In this document: piece after piece, positions 9,463 through 18,300 of the stretch
Position numbering within the stretch: the stretch's first letter is position 1
Layout of the letters: every line of letters begins with the position of its first letter
Origin: Candidatus Micrarchaeota archaeon CG1_02_55_22
GTDB taxonomy: Archaea; Micrarchaeota; Micrarchaeia; Norongarragalinales; UBA97
Direction of reading: 5' to 3'
Length of the DNA stretch: 42,849 bases
Assembly (NCBI GenBank): GCA_001871595.1
Contig: MNVH01000031.1
Location: 1-42,849, forward strand
Notes under the pieces: model-generated
Seen by the model: the letters and a program-made list of their open reading frames with translations, nothing else
What the model was told of the DNA's origin: nothing
The model's database searches: none
Made by a program: the position numbers and the translations under genes

Positions 9463-9855
9463 ATGAGCAAGCTGAAAAAATTGAAGAAGTTCGCAGGTTA
9501 CTACGGCGAAGCCAACCGCGCCAGGACGCAGCACTCGAGCGGAAAGTGGCGCATACTTGTCGTGCTATTGCTCATCTCCACCATCCTCGTTGTCAAGGAC
9601 TACTTATCGGACAAGTATATTGCCGAATTCGCCGAGAACCCGATAGCGTACCTGGTACTGGATAAAGTGTTGTACTGGTTCGTTAGCGGCATCATGGTGG
9701 GAATAGCGTTCTCGTGGCTCATGTTTGAAGGCGAGTTCATGATAGCGGTGTGGCGCATAGGCAAACAGCTTGAAGGCAACGCGATTCGCGGCCTAGAGAA
9801 AGCGGCGGGCGTGAAAAGCGCGCGGCGTGCGCCGGCAAGGCGCAAAAAGCGCTAG
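9463..9855 (+). CDS. Small two-TM membrane protein with basic ends
   Basis: 130 residues. The N-terminus is strongly basic (MSKLKKLKKFAGYYGEANRAR), helices lie at about 29-48 and 66-88, and the C-terminus ends in a dense basic tail (ARRAPARRKKR). Both ends are therefore predicted inside and could bind nucleic acid or acidic lipids. A G-rich stretch about 10 bases before the ATG may serve as ribosome binding site. The stop TAG shares CTAG with the stop of the convergent gene on the other strand. No family recognised. Confidence 0.75.
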   Translation: MSKLKKLKKFAGYYGEANRARTQHSSGKWRILVVLLLISTILVVKDYLSDKYIAEFAENPIAYLVLDKVLYWFVSGIMVGIAFSWLMFEGEFMIAVWRIGKQLEGNAIRGLEKAAGVKSARRAPARRKKR

Positions 9856-10154
9856 ATTGCGCCCAAGGTAAGCACGGCTATGGCTGAAAAGACTATGAGC
9901 GCGAGCCCTGCTTCCCCGATTCCACCGCTCACTACACTCAAATAAACGAAGATTAGGATTATGGCGAATCCAGCAAGAGCCCCAACACCCAATGAACCGG
10001 CCCACGAGAGTGGCGCGAGCAAGAGTTGCCCGGGCGCAAATATCAACGAGGCGCCTGCGGCGGGGTTGCCGAACGGCATAGTCATTAGTAGTAGCCCGAA
10101 TATGAACGCCAGTATAACGGCGCTGGGCCCGTCAATCTCACTTATTAGCGGCAT
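9852..10154 (-). CDS. Small three/four-TM membrane protein, minus strand
   Basis: 100 residues, almost entirely hydrophobic: helices at about 12-27, 33-50 (Ala/Gly/Pro-rich), 54-75 and 82-98. Its stop codon overlaps the stop of the convergent gene in the palindrome CTAG. The start ATG lies in an intergenic gap of 148 bases shared with the divergent gene at 10303; an AT-rich box at about 10171-10182 is about 23 bases upstream and is the likeliest TATA element, not strongly so. No conserved motif is visible, and low-complexity membrane proteins are hard to classify by eye. Confidence 0.65.
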   Translation of the reverse strand: MPLISEIDGPSAVILAFIFGLLLMTMPFGNPAAGASLIFAPGQLLLAPLSWAGSLGVGALAGFAIILIFVYLSVVSGGIGEAGLALIVFSAIAVLTLGAI

Positions 10155-10272
10155 TAGTTAACCAACTTGTATACACTTTAGGGTAGTAACAAGTATTTAA
10201 GGGTTTCGGGCGAACCGCTTAAAGAAAGTAATGATGCAGAGAGTCGGAAAAACGGAGTTTGCTAGCCGAACG

Positions 10273-10280
10273 TTTTAATA
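10273..10280 (+). promoter_or_regulatory. TATA box for the four-gene membrane operon at 10303
   Basis: TTTTAATA is centred 26 bases before ATG 10303. It decides that start over the in-frame TTG at 10285, which would fall upstream of the predicted transcription start. Confidence 0.6.
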
Positions 10281-10302
10281 GTGCTTGCGGCGTAAGACGA
10301 GT

Positions 10303-10530
10303 ATGGTTGACGTCTGGGGTAACCTCGATATCATAGTGCTGATAATCGACTTTATCATGCTCTACCGCTTGTTCTACCCGTCGATCTCAGGGAGCCAACT
10401 CGTCGGAATTGCAATGGCGGCCTTGATAACGTTCCTCCTAATCATCCCCAGCTCGTTCTTCATGTGGATGGTGTTCTTCGGCCTCTTCCTGTACTCTTTC
10501 TTCTGGAACTTCAGGCCGTGGGATTGGTAA
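10303..10530 (+). CDS. Small two-TM membrane protein, first of four-gene operon
   Basis: 75 residues from ATG 10303 (MVDVWGNLDIIVLII). Hydrophobic helices at about 8-24 and 33-68, the second long enough for two passes, and an aromatic C-terminus (FFWNFRPWDW). No motif beyond that. It is followed after one base by the next gene, and all four genes to 11518 are packed with gaps of 1, 10 and -4 bases, so they are a transcription and probably a functional unit. Confidence 0.65.
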   Translation: MVDVWGNLDIIVLIIDFIMLYRLFYPSISGSQLVGIAMAALITFLLIIPSSFFMWMVFFGLFLYSFFWNFRPWDW

Positions 10531-10531
10531 A

Positions 10532-10813
10532 TTGGATTTCACGTTCATGTTCATGGTCATCCTCATGCTCTTCGCCCTACAGAACGGCATGCCTATCATT
10601 GCGGTGGCATTGCTGCTCGTGGCAGTAGTAACAGCAGTCAAAGGCAAGGGAACCCTGCTCTTAGCTGCGTTGCTCGCAGTAGGGCTCCTCGTCGCAGTAT
10701 TCATCGGCCTTGGTGACGCAACCGGGCAGCTAGTAATCGCTGGGCTCTTCGTCATCTTTCTCATCACGCTCGTAAGCGACAAGGGCCAACCAGCGTACGG
10801 CCCCGGCATGTAG
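10532..10813 (+). CDS. Small three-TM membrane protein
   Basis: 93 residues with a TTG start one base after the preceding stop; an in-frame ATG at 10547 would remove five residues and is an alternative. Helices at about 4-17, 22-36, 43-60 and 66-80; the C-terminus (DKGQPAYGPGM) is short and polar. Composition is dominated by Leu, Ala and Val. No recognisable family; its meaning comes from the operon of small membrane proteins. Confidence 0.62.
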   Translation: MDFTFMFMVILMLFALQNGMPIIAVALLLVAVVTAVKGKGTLLLAALLAVGLLVAVFIGLGDATGQLVIAGLFVIFLITLVSDKGQPAYGPGM

Positions 10814-10823
10814 TTGGTGTAAA

Positions 10824-11225
10824 ATGAACTTTACTCTCGCCGCGCTCCTCCTGCTCTTGGCCGTAATTTTTGCGTCGTACGGCTTGGGTTTTCTGGCGTT
10901 CATCATCATAATCATTCTAGTGCTCCTCGCCATAACCGAAACCGGCGCCAGGGCGCGCGGCGGGTACTCTGTTGATGCTTCCGGCAGCGCCAAACCGCAG
11001 ATGATGAAAAAAACGGTTACCACTAGTGCGGACGGCACGAAGAAGACAAAGATAACCAGCCAGGTTTCCGCCGACGAAGTAAACTTTCCGGCACCAGGCC
11101 AGCCGGCAGATTACGGCAAGACGAGTTATGAGCAGTTCGGCTCCGGTTTGGGCGCAGTAGTGTGGGGCACGGCGCGCTTGGCGTACAACGGTGCCAGATG
11201 GATTTTTGGGGGCAAGAAAAAGTGA
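10824..11225 (+). CDS. Membrane-anchored protein with soluble basic tail
   Basis: 133 residues. A long N-terminal hydrophobic region (about 4-40) can form a hairpin of two helices or one long anchor. Residues 45-100 are soluble and rich in Thr, Lys and Ser (KKTVTTSADGTKKTKITSQ), then a short amphipathic segment with Trp and Gly ends in GGKKK. GGTGT eight bases before the ATG may be a ribosome binding site. The stop overlaps the next start in GTGA. The ending (arginine/tryptophan, then GGKKK) resembles that of the next gene (IFRTIFGMPKKKD), suggesting similar tails. Confidence 0.68.
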   Translation: MNFTLAALLLLLAVIFASYGLGFLAFIIIIILVLLAITETGARARGGYSVDASGSAKPQMMKKTVTTSADGTKKTKITSQVSADEVNFPAPGQPADYGKTSYEQFGSGLGAVVWGTARLAYNGARWIFGGKKK

Positions 11226-11518
11226 GCGTCATCCTCGCCATTGCAATGTTCTTCCTCGGGTGGCTATTAATAGAGAACGGATTCGTCTTCTTCGGCTTCG
11301 TCGCCGTAGTCGCCGGCGTCTTCGCGCTTGTGGCCAACCTCGACGGCAACCGCACGCAAAGAGCGCGCATCGGCGGGGAACAAAAGCGTTTCGAGGCCAA
11401 GCACAACCCGCCGGCCAACTACCAGCTCGCCCGCGCTGGGGAGGGCTTCAGCAACCTCGGCCGCGGCATAGTCTGGATATTCCGCACCATCTTCGGAATG
11501 CCTAAAAAGAAGGACTAG
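11222..11518 (+). CDS. Small membrane protein with amphipathic tail
   Basis: 98 residues from GTG 11222, which overlaps the previous TGA as GTGA; longer in-frame starts (11162, 11198) would lie inside the preceding gene and are less likely. Two helices (about 2-16 and 19-38) are followed by a soluble basic segment (RTQRARIGGEQKRFEAKH) and an amphipathic aromatic stretch ending FGMPKKKD. The stop TAG shares CTAG with the convergent gene. No family recognised. Last gene of the operon. Confidence 0.68.
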   Translation: MSVILAIAMFFLGWLLIENGFVFFGFVAVVAGVFALVANLDGNRTQRARIGGEQKRFEAKHNPPANYQLARAGEGFSNLGRGIVWIFRTIFGMPKKKD

Positions 11519-12021
11519 CTTTTTAGCCGCAAGAGTATGTCGCGGTTGGCTTCGAGGATTTTCTTGTTCAAGTCGTTCAACGCTTTAAGCAGTGCGATTG
11601 CCTCGTCTAGCTTGTCGTCGCTGCTGCCGGGCAACGACGGGGCAAGGGTCTGCATTGCCTCGGCAACTGGAGCAGTTTTTTGTGCGTCGCCGGGCTCAAC
11701 GAGCGACGGCATTTGAAACAATTCATCGGAAGAAGGTTGCACTGCCGGTTTTGCGGCTTGCGGACGCGGTGCGGGAGGCGTTGGTTGCGAGGGCGAATCG
11801 CCTAGTGGCTGGAGGCTCATCTCACTCATGTCACTGGCGGGTTTTGCGGGCGCGGGCGGGCGGGGCGCGTTGCCGACGGAGACGCTTTTGAGCTGCTCGG
11901 TCGCAGCAGCGTACATCTCGTCCGCGTTCTCCACGCCTAGTTCGGCGAGATTGTCTTTTATCTGCTGCTCGCTCATGCCTTTGGCAAGCATTTCGCGTAT
12001 AACCGTGCGTAAGTCTGCCAT
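11515..12021 (-). CDS. Soluble helical protein with Pro-rich linker
   Basis: 168 residues from the ATG at 12021; the frame is open further upstream but the TATA box 29 bases before this ATG fixes the start. The N-terminus (LRTVIREMLAKGMSEQQIKDNLAELG) is a helix-turn-helix-like pair of the kind seen at the ends of many DPANN proteins. Residues about 55-115 are low complexity, rich in Pro, Ala and Ser. The C-terminus is an amphipathic helix (LDEAIALLKALNDLNKKI), likely for oligomerisation. No enzyme motif. Its stop overlaps that of the membrane operon, and its promoter is shared with the divergent GNAT-like gene. Confidence 0.7.
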   Translation of the reverse strand: MADLRTVIREMLAKGMSEQQIKDNLAELGVENADEMYAAATEQLKSVSVGNAPRPPAPAKPASDMSEMSLQPLGDSPSQPTPPAPRPQAAKPAVQPSSDELFQMPSLVEPGDAQKTAPVAEAMQTLAPSLPGSSDDKLDEAIALLKALNDLNKKILEANRDILLRLKS

Positions 12022-12045
12022 GGTCGAAAACATTAGCGGAAGCGG

Positions 12046-12054
12046 CTTTTTATT
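12046..12054. promoter_or_regulatory. Shared bidirectional TATA box (11515-12021 / 12077-12583)
   Basis: CTTTTTATT on plus reads AATAAAAAG on minus. Its centre is 27 bases from ATG 12077 on plus and 29 bases from ATG 12021 on minus. No other AT-rich box lies in the 55-base gap, so one element probably serves both genes, both leaderless. Confidence 0.6.
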
Positions 12055-12076
12055 GCTTTGGCGCGTCAAAAGTACC

Positions 12077-12583
12077 ATGGCCTCATTCATTCCAGAGTCG
12101 TTTTCGCTCCCTAAAGAGTTTGTTTTTGATGGGCTGAGATTAGAACCCCTCACGCCGAAGCACGCGGAAAAAGATTACGCTGCGGTCATGAGCCATTTGG
12201 ATGAGATTGCGGGCGTTTTCGCGCCGGGTTACCCGTGGCCGCGCAAGAGCCTGACGCTTGAAGAAGATTTTTCTGACCTTGAGTGGCACGAGAACGAGTT
12301 TAGACAAAAGACTTCTTTCGCGTACACCGTTTTGTCTGCAGACTGTTCGGAGTGTCTTGGTTGCATCTACGTTTACCCGCCAACGGCGCGGGGCTTTGAT
12401 GCAGAAGTCTTCTTCTGGGCTGCTGGTGAGAGGGGCGGCGGTCTTGATGCCCGCTTGGCGGTAGTAGTATCCGCATTCTTGAAGAGCTGGCCTTTTGCGA
12501 GGATCGCTTTTCCGGGTCGTGCTTTGTCTTGGCAGGAGTGGCGGGCGCTTGGCGGCAGAACCTACGGCACTGAGAAGTCATAG
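12077..12583 (+). CDS. GNAT-like N-acetyltransferase
   Basis: 168 residues from ATG 12077; the frame is open to 11828 but the upstream part only mirrors the minus-strand gene. The pattern FDGLRLEPLTPKHAEKDYAA at the start and FAYTVLSADCSECLGCIYVYP in the middle follow the beta4-beta5 layout of GNAT acyltransferases, with a family-like WPRKSLTLEEDFSDLEWHE segment. It would transfer acetyl from acetyl-CoA to an unknown amine. The usual Q/R-x-x-G-x-G/A pyrophosphate loop is not obvious (the region reads AAGERGGGLDARLA), so activity is less certain than fold. Confidence 0.7.
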   Translation: MASFIPESFSLPKEFVFDGLRLEPLTPKHAEKDYAAVMSHLDEIAGVFAPGYPWPRKSLTLEEDFSDLEWHENEFRQKTSFAYTVLSADCSECLGCIYVYPPTARGFDAEVFFWAAGERGGGLDARLAVVVSAFLKSWPFARIAFPGRALSWQEWRALGGRTYGTEKS

Positions 12584-12590
12584 CAAAACG

Positions 12591-12599
12591 CTTTAAACG
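12591..12599 (+). promoter_or_regulatory. TATA box for the HerA-like gene
   Basis: CTTTAAACG is centred 20 bases before ATG 12615 and 26 before the in-frame ATG 12621. The usual spacing therefore favours 12621 as the real start. Confidence 0.5.
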
Positions 12600-12614
12600 A
12601 CGGCCTAGTAATTC

Positions 12615-14084
12615 ATGGGAATGGAACTCGAACTGCCTTACGGGCCGTGGACACAACTGGTCAACGCCAGGTGGCGCGACTACCCCGTCGGCATCTACAT
12701 GAACGCGGATAAAGTGCTCATGCTTGTATTGTACGAGAAGCACGGCGACGACGTTACCGGAATGCTCGTCGCACTCAAGAAGGTATTCGTCGTCGACAAC
12801 GATTTGAACAAGGCCGTTCAGAGCCAGCAACGCGAGATTACACTTATTCAGAAGTATTCAAATCAGGACTCGACGCGCTTCGTTATGCTCGGCGGCACGC
12901 CCACCTACGTAAAGTACTCGCAAGAAGCGCTCGTCGAGGCAATCGGAAAACAGTTTTCCGAACTGAAGTCGCTCACCAAATACATTGAGGACATGGGCGC
13001 GGCCTACAAGACTCACGTAAAGGAACTCGCCGAGGCATCGCCGTCCGAGATAGACTCGTTCCTCGGGGACCCGTTCTCGTTGTTCTCCATGGTGAACCCG
13101 AACGCGATACGCCACGGTGAAGAAAAGAGCACGGTCAAACTGCAAGTGGGCCTTGACTCGACGGACGCACCAGTCGTCTTGCCCCTCGAAGCGCTCTCGG
13201 GCGCGGTTGTTTTGGGCGGCTCGAAACAGGAACGCGTCAACGCCGCGCAAGTCCTGCTTGAAACCGCACTAACCAGCTCGATTCCCATAGTATTGTTCGA
13301 CTCTACTGGCGCGTTCTCCGGATTGGGCGCACCCAACCCCGAAACGTCCGAATTCTCAAAACACAAGATGACCGCGATGCCACTGGGCTTCCCGATGAAA
13401 CGGTTCAAGCTCGGAAACGGTTTGTACATCGACTTGCAGCACGTCACGAAGGAAGTATTCCTTGAAGCTTTCGGTCTCGAAGAAACTGACGTCGGCAACC
13501 TCATCGCTTCGTCTTGGGATAACACTCCGGAAAAGCACGTCTTGGGCGACGTGGCTGCCGCGGTTGACGACGTTACTGGGAAATCGCACGAGGCAACAAA
13601 GTACGCGGCGGCTAAAGCGGCGCGCCTGCTTAAAGTAATCGGCAAGTGCTATCCCGCAATATTCAACAAGAACGCGGCGAGCGAGCTCATGGTACCGTGG
13701 CACGAGGGAATAGGCAAGGTATTCTACGTTGACGTGACGGGTTACCCTGAGAATGTCAAGCACCTCCTCGTCTCCTCCCTCCTCAAAGCCATTCCCGTTC
13801 CAACGGGACGCAAGATAAAAGTAGTAATCGGCTTTGACTCGGACATGCACGAGATATTCGGCGACGTGCTCGAACTACTCGTTAAGCTCCGCGGCAACAG
13901 CACGGGCTTCGTGCTCAACGCGGAACACGAGATTGACGCCGAACTAATCCAGAACCCCGGCGTCCGCATCCAGCTCGTTGGACGCGAGGCCGTGGCCACG
14001 ATGAACAAAGAGAAGCCCTTGCGCTTCAAGTGGCGCCCCACCTACACGCGACCCTTCACCGCGCCGCCACAGAACGAGGCCTAG
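12615..14084 (+). CDS. HerA/DUF87-like protein with degenerate nucleotide-binding motifs
   Basis: 489 residues (487 if the ATG at 12621 is used, as the TATA spacing favours). Residues 1-150 are an alpha/beta sensor-like region ending in a long helix. At 197-215 GAVVLGGSKQERVNAAQV stands where HerA-type ATPases have G-x-x-G-x-G-K-(S/T): the loop lacks the GK(S/T) end. At 223-238 IPIVLFDSTGAFSGLG matches the HerA Walker B region (V-F-D-P-H-G-E-Y-S-G-L), but the Glu position is Ala. It thus looks like a pseudo-ATPase derived from the HerA/FtsK group, perhaps a structural partner in a DNA- or membrane-associated machine. Function is inference. The stop shares CTAG with the convergent gene. Confidence 0.65.
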   Translation: MGMELELPYGPWTQLVNARWRDYPVGIYMNADKVLMLVLYEKHGDDVTGMLVALKKVFVVDNDLNKAVQSQQREITLIQKYSNQDSTRFVMLGGTPTYVKYSQEALVEAIGKQFSELKSLTKYIEDMGAAYKTHVKELAEASPSEIDSFLGDPFSLFSMVNPNAIRHGEEKSTVKLQVGLDSTDAPVVLPLEALSGAVVLGGSKQERVNAAQVLLETALTSSIPIVLFDSTGAFSGLGAPNPETSEFSKHKMTAMPLGFPMKRFKLGNGLYIDLQHVTKEVFLEAFGLEETDVGNLIASSWDNTPEKHVLGDVAAAVDDVTGKSHEATKYAAAKAARLLKVIGKCYPAIFNKNAASELMVPWHEGIGKVFYVDVTGYPENVKHLLVSSLLKAIPVPTGRKIKVVIGFDSDMHEIFGDVLELLVKLRGNSTGFVLNAEHEIDAELIQNPGVRIQLVGREAVATMNKEKPLRFKWRPTYTRPFTAPPQNEA

Positions 14085-14884
14085 CGCTTTACTCTTCGGC
14101 CTTTAGAGCGGCGTTCGAGACGTTGAATTGCCACGGGCGTTCGCTTGATGCGTTCGAGTACTTGACGGACTATTTCCGCATGCAAGTCGTAGGTTTGTTT
14201 ACGGGCAGATTGCAGGGGAGAATCCAATTCCGCGCGGTGATAGAATACGTCGGCGTCTCGGCAGAGTGCTATATCCCCTGCGTGAAGCGCGCCTACCGTA
14301 TTATAATCTATATTTTTAGACGAAGCCAAATCATACTGGTGCATTGAACGATAGAAATGCATGGCTTTAGCCAAGTGAGCTAACCTAGCGCCCGGAGGAA
14401 GGTTATCGCGCAAGAACTTTAGTCCAGCGAGCATTTTAGACCCATCAGGATAACGGGACGCGTTCGGCTCGGCCTGTGCGATTATTTGCGAAAGGCCTTG
14501 AATGGGATTTGGGGCACCCGCGGCCATTGAAAGAATTGCTGCAACCGTGCCCAATACGCGGTGGTCCGCGTCCTCCAAACTTACTAGTTTTATGCCTGCC
14601 GCTTTTGCGGCGTCGGATAACGCGAAATGGTAGCGAGTAAAGTCATCAGGATTTGACGGGTCCAGTCCATCAAGCTCGCATCGTCTGGCGTAATCTTCTC
14701 GCGAGAAATCTCCTTCAACACCCAGGCGTTTCACGCCAAGACCAGATAGATGTTCGACGAGTTCGCGGGCCGGATTCTCACGGGCACCCGCCCGGAGTTC
14801 GTGGGTTACACCTATGAATACAAGCTTGGTGCGCTCTGAAGCACGCGGCACTTCAGAAATCGGCCGTTTAAAAGAACTACGCAC
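14081..14884 (-). CDS. EreA/TraB/TIKI-like superfamily protein (tentative)
   Basis: 267 residues with GTG start, 10 bases after the upstream gene's stop; GTG 14851 is an alternative. Key motifs are IGVTHELRAG near residue 25, GVEGDF near 55, and a late HAGDIALCRD near 200. A G-x-x-H-E after the first strand, a following E-x-D and a late G-D pattern recall the EreA/ChaN/TraB/TIKI hydrolase-like superfamily, which has a metal-binding GxxH and Glu. No signal peptide or membrane helix, so cytosolic. Substrate unknown. Probably transcribed with the coiled-coil gene at 14895-15320. Confidence 0.5.
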   Translation of the reverse strand: MRSSFKRPISEVPRASERTKLVFIGVTHELRAGARENPARELVEHLSGLGVKRLGVEGDFSREDYARRCELDGLDPSNPDDFTRYHFALSDAAKAAGIKLVSLEDADHRVLGTVAAILSMAAGAPNPIQGLSQIIAQAEPNASRYPDGSKMLAGLKFLRDNLPPGARLAHLAKAMHFYRSMHQYDLASSKNIDYNTVGALHAGDIALCRDADVFYHRAELDSPLQSARKQTYDLHAEIVRQVLERIKRTPVAIQRLERRSKGRRVKR

Positions 14885-14894
14885 TATTACTCAC

Positions 14895-15320
14895 TCATAT
14901 CTTCTCGAACATTCCCGTTGCCGAGGAGTCTTCTTTTTCGGAGTCTTTCTTGAGCGAGGCGACCGTTTTCTTCACGTCACCGAACTTCTCGTTTATGAGG
15001 TCACGCACTTGCGAGACGGTGGCGTACTCGAGCGGGTTGATTGAGTCTAGAACGTAGCGTATTTCGGAGAGCTCTTGCTTGGTAGCGTACTTCAAGTCGA
15101 GCGCCTTGCCGTCGGTAGAGCCGCTCGAAGAAGCTGAAGGGCGCGTAGTCGAGCCGCCTTCCTCAATCTTCTTGATGCGGTTGTTAAGCGCAATAAGCGT
15201 CCTGCCTAGGACTTCCTCGTTCTTTTCAATGGTGCGCATCTTTTGCGCGAGCAAGTTGATCTTGGAGTCGAGCGTGTGCAAGTCGGACACTATGGTCACG
15301 AGCTCGGTTGCCTTAGCCAT
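14895..15320 (-). CDS. Coiled-coil protein of DPANN type
   Basis: 141 residues. An N-terminal coiled coil (about 5-52, heptads with Leu/Ile) is followed by a Ser/Thr/Gly linker (about 53-70) and a second helical part containing DLKYATKQELSEIRYVLDSI and NPLEYATVSQVRDLI, a pattern I associate with archaeal coiled-coil proteins near cell-surface or cytoskeletal genes, without known function. The start ATG is 27 bases from the shared TATA box. It is first in a two-gene operon with the EreA/TraB-like gene and divergent from polB. Confidence 0.65.
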   Translation of the reverse strand: MAKATELVTIVSDLHTLDSKINLLAQKMRTIEKNEEVLGRTLIALNNRIKKIEEGGSTTRPSASSSGSTDGKALDLKYATKQELSEIRYVLDSINPLEYATVSQVRDLINEKFGDVKKTVASLKKDSEKEDSSATGMFEKI

Positions 15321-15342
15321 ACAGGTTTTAACGCCAACGGGC

Positions 15343-15351
15343 CTTAAATAG
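15343..15351. promoter_or_regulatory. Shared bidirectional TATA box (coiled-coil operon / polB)
   Basis: CTTAAATAG on plus, CTATTTAAG on minus. Its centre is 31 bases from ATG 15378 and 27 from ATG 15320. The 57-base gap holds no second box of similar quality except GTTTTAACG close to the minus start. Confidence 0.55.
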
Positions 15352-15377
15352 CTTTGTTGAGAGGTTAGTAGTACGGC

Positions 15378-18300
15378 ATGAAAATCAAGGCTTTTCCATT
15401 CATTGTAGAGGCCGCCAGCCGGTGCGGGAAGAGCGGCGCAAGGCTGGTTTACAAGACCGAGGACGGCGCGACTGCACGGGCTTTTGCGCCCTTTGACGCG
15501 TATTTCTACCTTCTCCCCGAAGGCGATGCCGAGGCTGCGGCCAAGCGTGCAGCAAAACTTAAAGCAACGGTCCGCAAGGGCGAGGCAACAGTCACGCGAG
15601 TCGAACGCGTCAAGCTAAAGCTCGGTTTTGAAGAAAAAGCTTTCCTGAAAATCTTCGCTTCGGCGCCCGAACACGTCCCGCGGCTGCGGGACGAAGCCAA
15701 GGTGCTTGGGGAAACGTTCGAGTACCGCATTCCGTTCACCAAGCGTTTTGCAATCGATACTGGTTTGGTACCGAACGAGGCGCACGAGTTCGAGGTCGAC
15801 TCGGGCGAAATATCATCCATAAAACGCGTTGACCGCGCGAAGATGCCGGAATTGCGCGTAATGAGCTTCGACATCGAGACCTACAACCCCGTCGGGATGC
15901 CGCGGTCGGACAAGGACGCAATCCTAATGATTAGTTACGCGACTTTCAAGGAAGGAAAACCCGTCGGAAAGGTACTTTCGTGGAAAGAATCCAAGCACGA
16001 GTTCGTCGAAGCATTCAAGGACGAAAAGTCAATGATTGCCGAATTTATAGAGCGCGTAAGGCTCGAAAAGATCGACGTCTTGACGGGCTACAACAGCGAC
16101 GAATTCGACCTGCCATACTTTGTCGAGCGCTGCAAGAAGCTCAAAATCGCGTTCAACGTGGGCCGCGACAAACACCCAATATCCTTCAAGCAAATCGGCC
16201 TCCGCAAGCGGGCGCGCGTTTCCGGCAGGGTGCATTTCGACGCGTTCAACGCGATTGCATTGCTTAACAAGGTTGGTGCGAACAAGTTCTCGCGCCTCTC
16301 ACTCGAAGTGGTCTACTCAGAATTACTGGACAAAAAAAAGCCGAGCGTCAAGAAACTCGAAATCTGGAGGGCGTGGGACAACGGCGGCAAGGCCCTAGAG
16401 GAATTGTTCGAGTACTCGCGCTCGGACGCAATCGCGTGCCTCGAGATTGCCGACTACGTTCTACCGATGGAAATAGAGCTGAGCCGCATCACGGGACTGC
16501 CGCTCTTCGAAGTTTCGCGCGCGTCTGCCAGCGAGATGGTTGAATCCCTGTTGATGCGCCGCGCGTTCGAACGCAAAGAAATAGTGCCGAAGAAGCCGGA
16601 CTACGCTGTAGTCGAACAACGTCTCCGGCAGCCCATTGAAGGCGCTTTCGTCAAAGTGCCCGAGCCCGGCGTGTACGATGACATCGCGGTATTCGACTTC
16701 CGCTCGCTCTACCCCTCGATAATAGTCTCGCACAACATCGACCCCGCCACAATCGGCTCGAAAGAAAAAGATGCGTTCGAGTCGCCCACCGGCGCGCGCT
16801 TTTCGAAACGCAGGGGGATCGTGCCCGAGACGCTTGAACGAGTCCTCGACGAGCGCATTGAAGCCAAGAAGCTCATGGCCAACGCCAAGCCCGCAGACAA
16901 GCCCGCGCTTAACGGCCGGCAAATCGCGCTCAAGATTCTTGCAAACAGCTTTTACGGGTATCTTGCTTACGCCCGTTCGCGCTATTATTCGCGCGAGTGC
17001 GGCGAGAGCACTACTGCGTGGGCGCGAAAGTACATTCACGAGACGATTGAACACGCTGAGAAGGCCGGCTTCAAGGTTCTCTACGGAGATAGCATCACGG
17101 ACGAAAGATGCATCGCGTACCTTGACTGCAACGGAATATTGCGGTTAGCACCGATAGCCGAAATCTTCGACCGGTATGGCAAGACAAAAACCGCGTGCGG
17201 CGATAAGGAAGTAATCTACGCACCGGGCATACGCGCGCTGTCTGTCGACCCCAAAACAATGGAGCCGATATGGCGCCCAGTCACGGAGATAATCCGGCAC
17301 CGTAACACCAAACGGGTTTATCGTGTACGCCAAAAGACTGGCGAAACCCGCGTAACCGAAGACCACTCCATAATGATTGACAAACGCGGTTTTCTCGAGG
17401 AATGCAAGCCCGCCGACATCGGCAAAAAAAGGCTTGCCTACCTACGGAAAATACCCGCGGTAAAGGAAATAACTGAAATAAATCTGACGGACTGGCTTGG
17501 AGAATATGAAAATAAGGTTAGGTACAAAGGCCGGATAAAGACGCGGGCGATTAAGGTAGCGGACGACGGGTCATTGACTTTTTCCTGGACCGCGCAAAAA
17601 CGTCAGATAAAGGTGCAACGACGCTACCCCGTCGAGTCGCCACGATTCGAAGCGCTATGCCGGCTGCTAGGCGCTTACATTGCCGAGGGAAGCGCATCAA
17701 CTCCGGAGACTACCGGCACCCGTATGGGCGCAAGCATTGCTTCTGGCAACCGCGAGTGGCTTGAGAGCTTGAAAATGGATTATGAATCTCTGTTCACAAA
17801 CGCGCGCGCCTGCGTGATACGTTCCAATATCAAGACCCGGCACTTGGATTACGTTAACCTAGACGGCATGGCGCACTCGACGGTTTACGATGACGCCACT
17901 TGCAAGCTGCAGATGATGAACGCGGTTTCTGCAATGGTATTCAAGCAGCTTTGCGGCCAGAAAAGCTACGGCAAACACCTTCCGGAATTCATCTATCACG
18001 TCCCGCGCAAGTACAAGCTGCTCATGCTGGAGAAAATGGTGGAAGGCGACGGTTCACGGGCCTGCGGCCCGCGCTATACGCGAGAGTACCGCGACCGTAA
18101 CTTCAAATACCACACGAGCTCCTTGCGGCTGGCAAGCGGATTGAGCCTGCTCTTGAACCAGTTGGGAATAAACCACTCCATCCGCTATTATTCGAAACGA
18201 AAAAGCTACTGCGTAACGACATGCAGCATTACCAACGACCGCCTGGGTACTGATGTTGTTGAGGAGCCCTACCAAGGCTTCGTTTATGACCTCTCGGTTG

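Noticed and set aside
11828-12076. Upstream extension of the GNAT-like gene
   Set aside because: It is antisense to the minus-strand helical gene, and the shared TATA box places the start at 12077.
14030-14347. Plus-strand open frame of 105 codons
   Set aside because: It lies over the end of the HerA-like gene and antisense to the EreA/TraB-like gene, which has conserved motifs.
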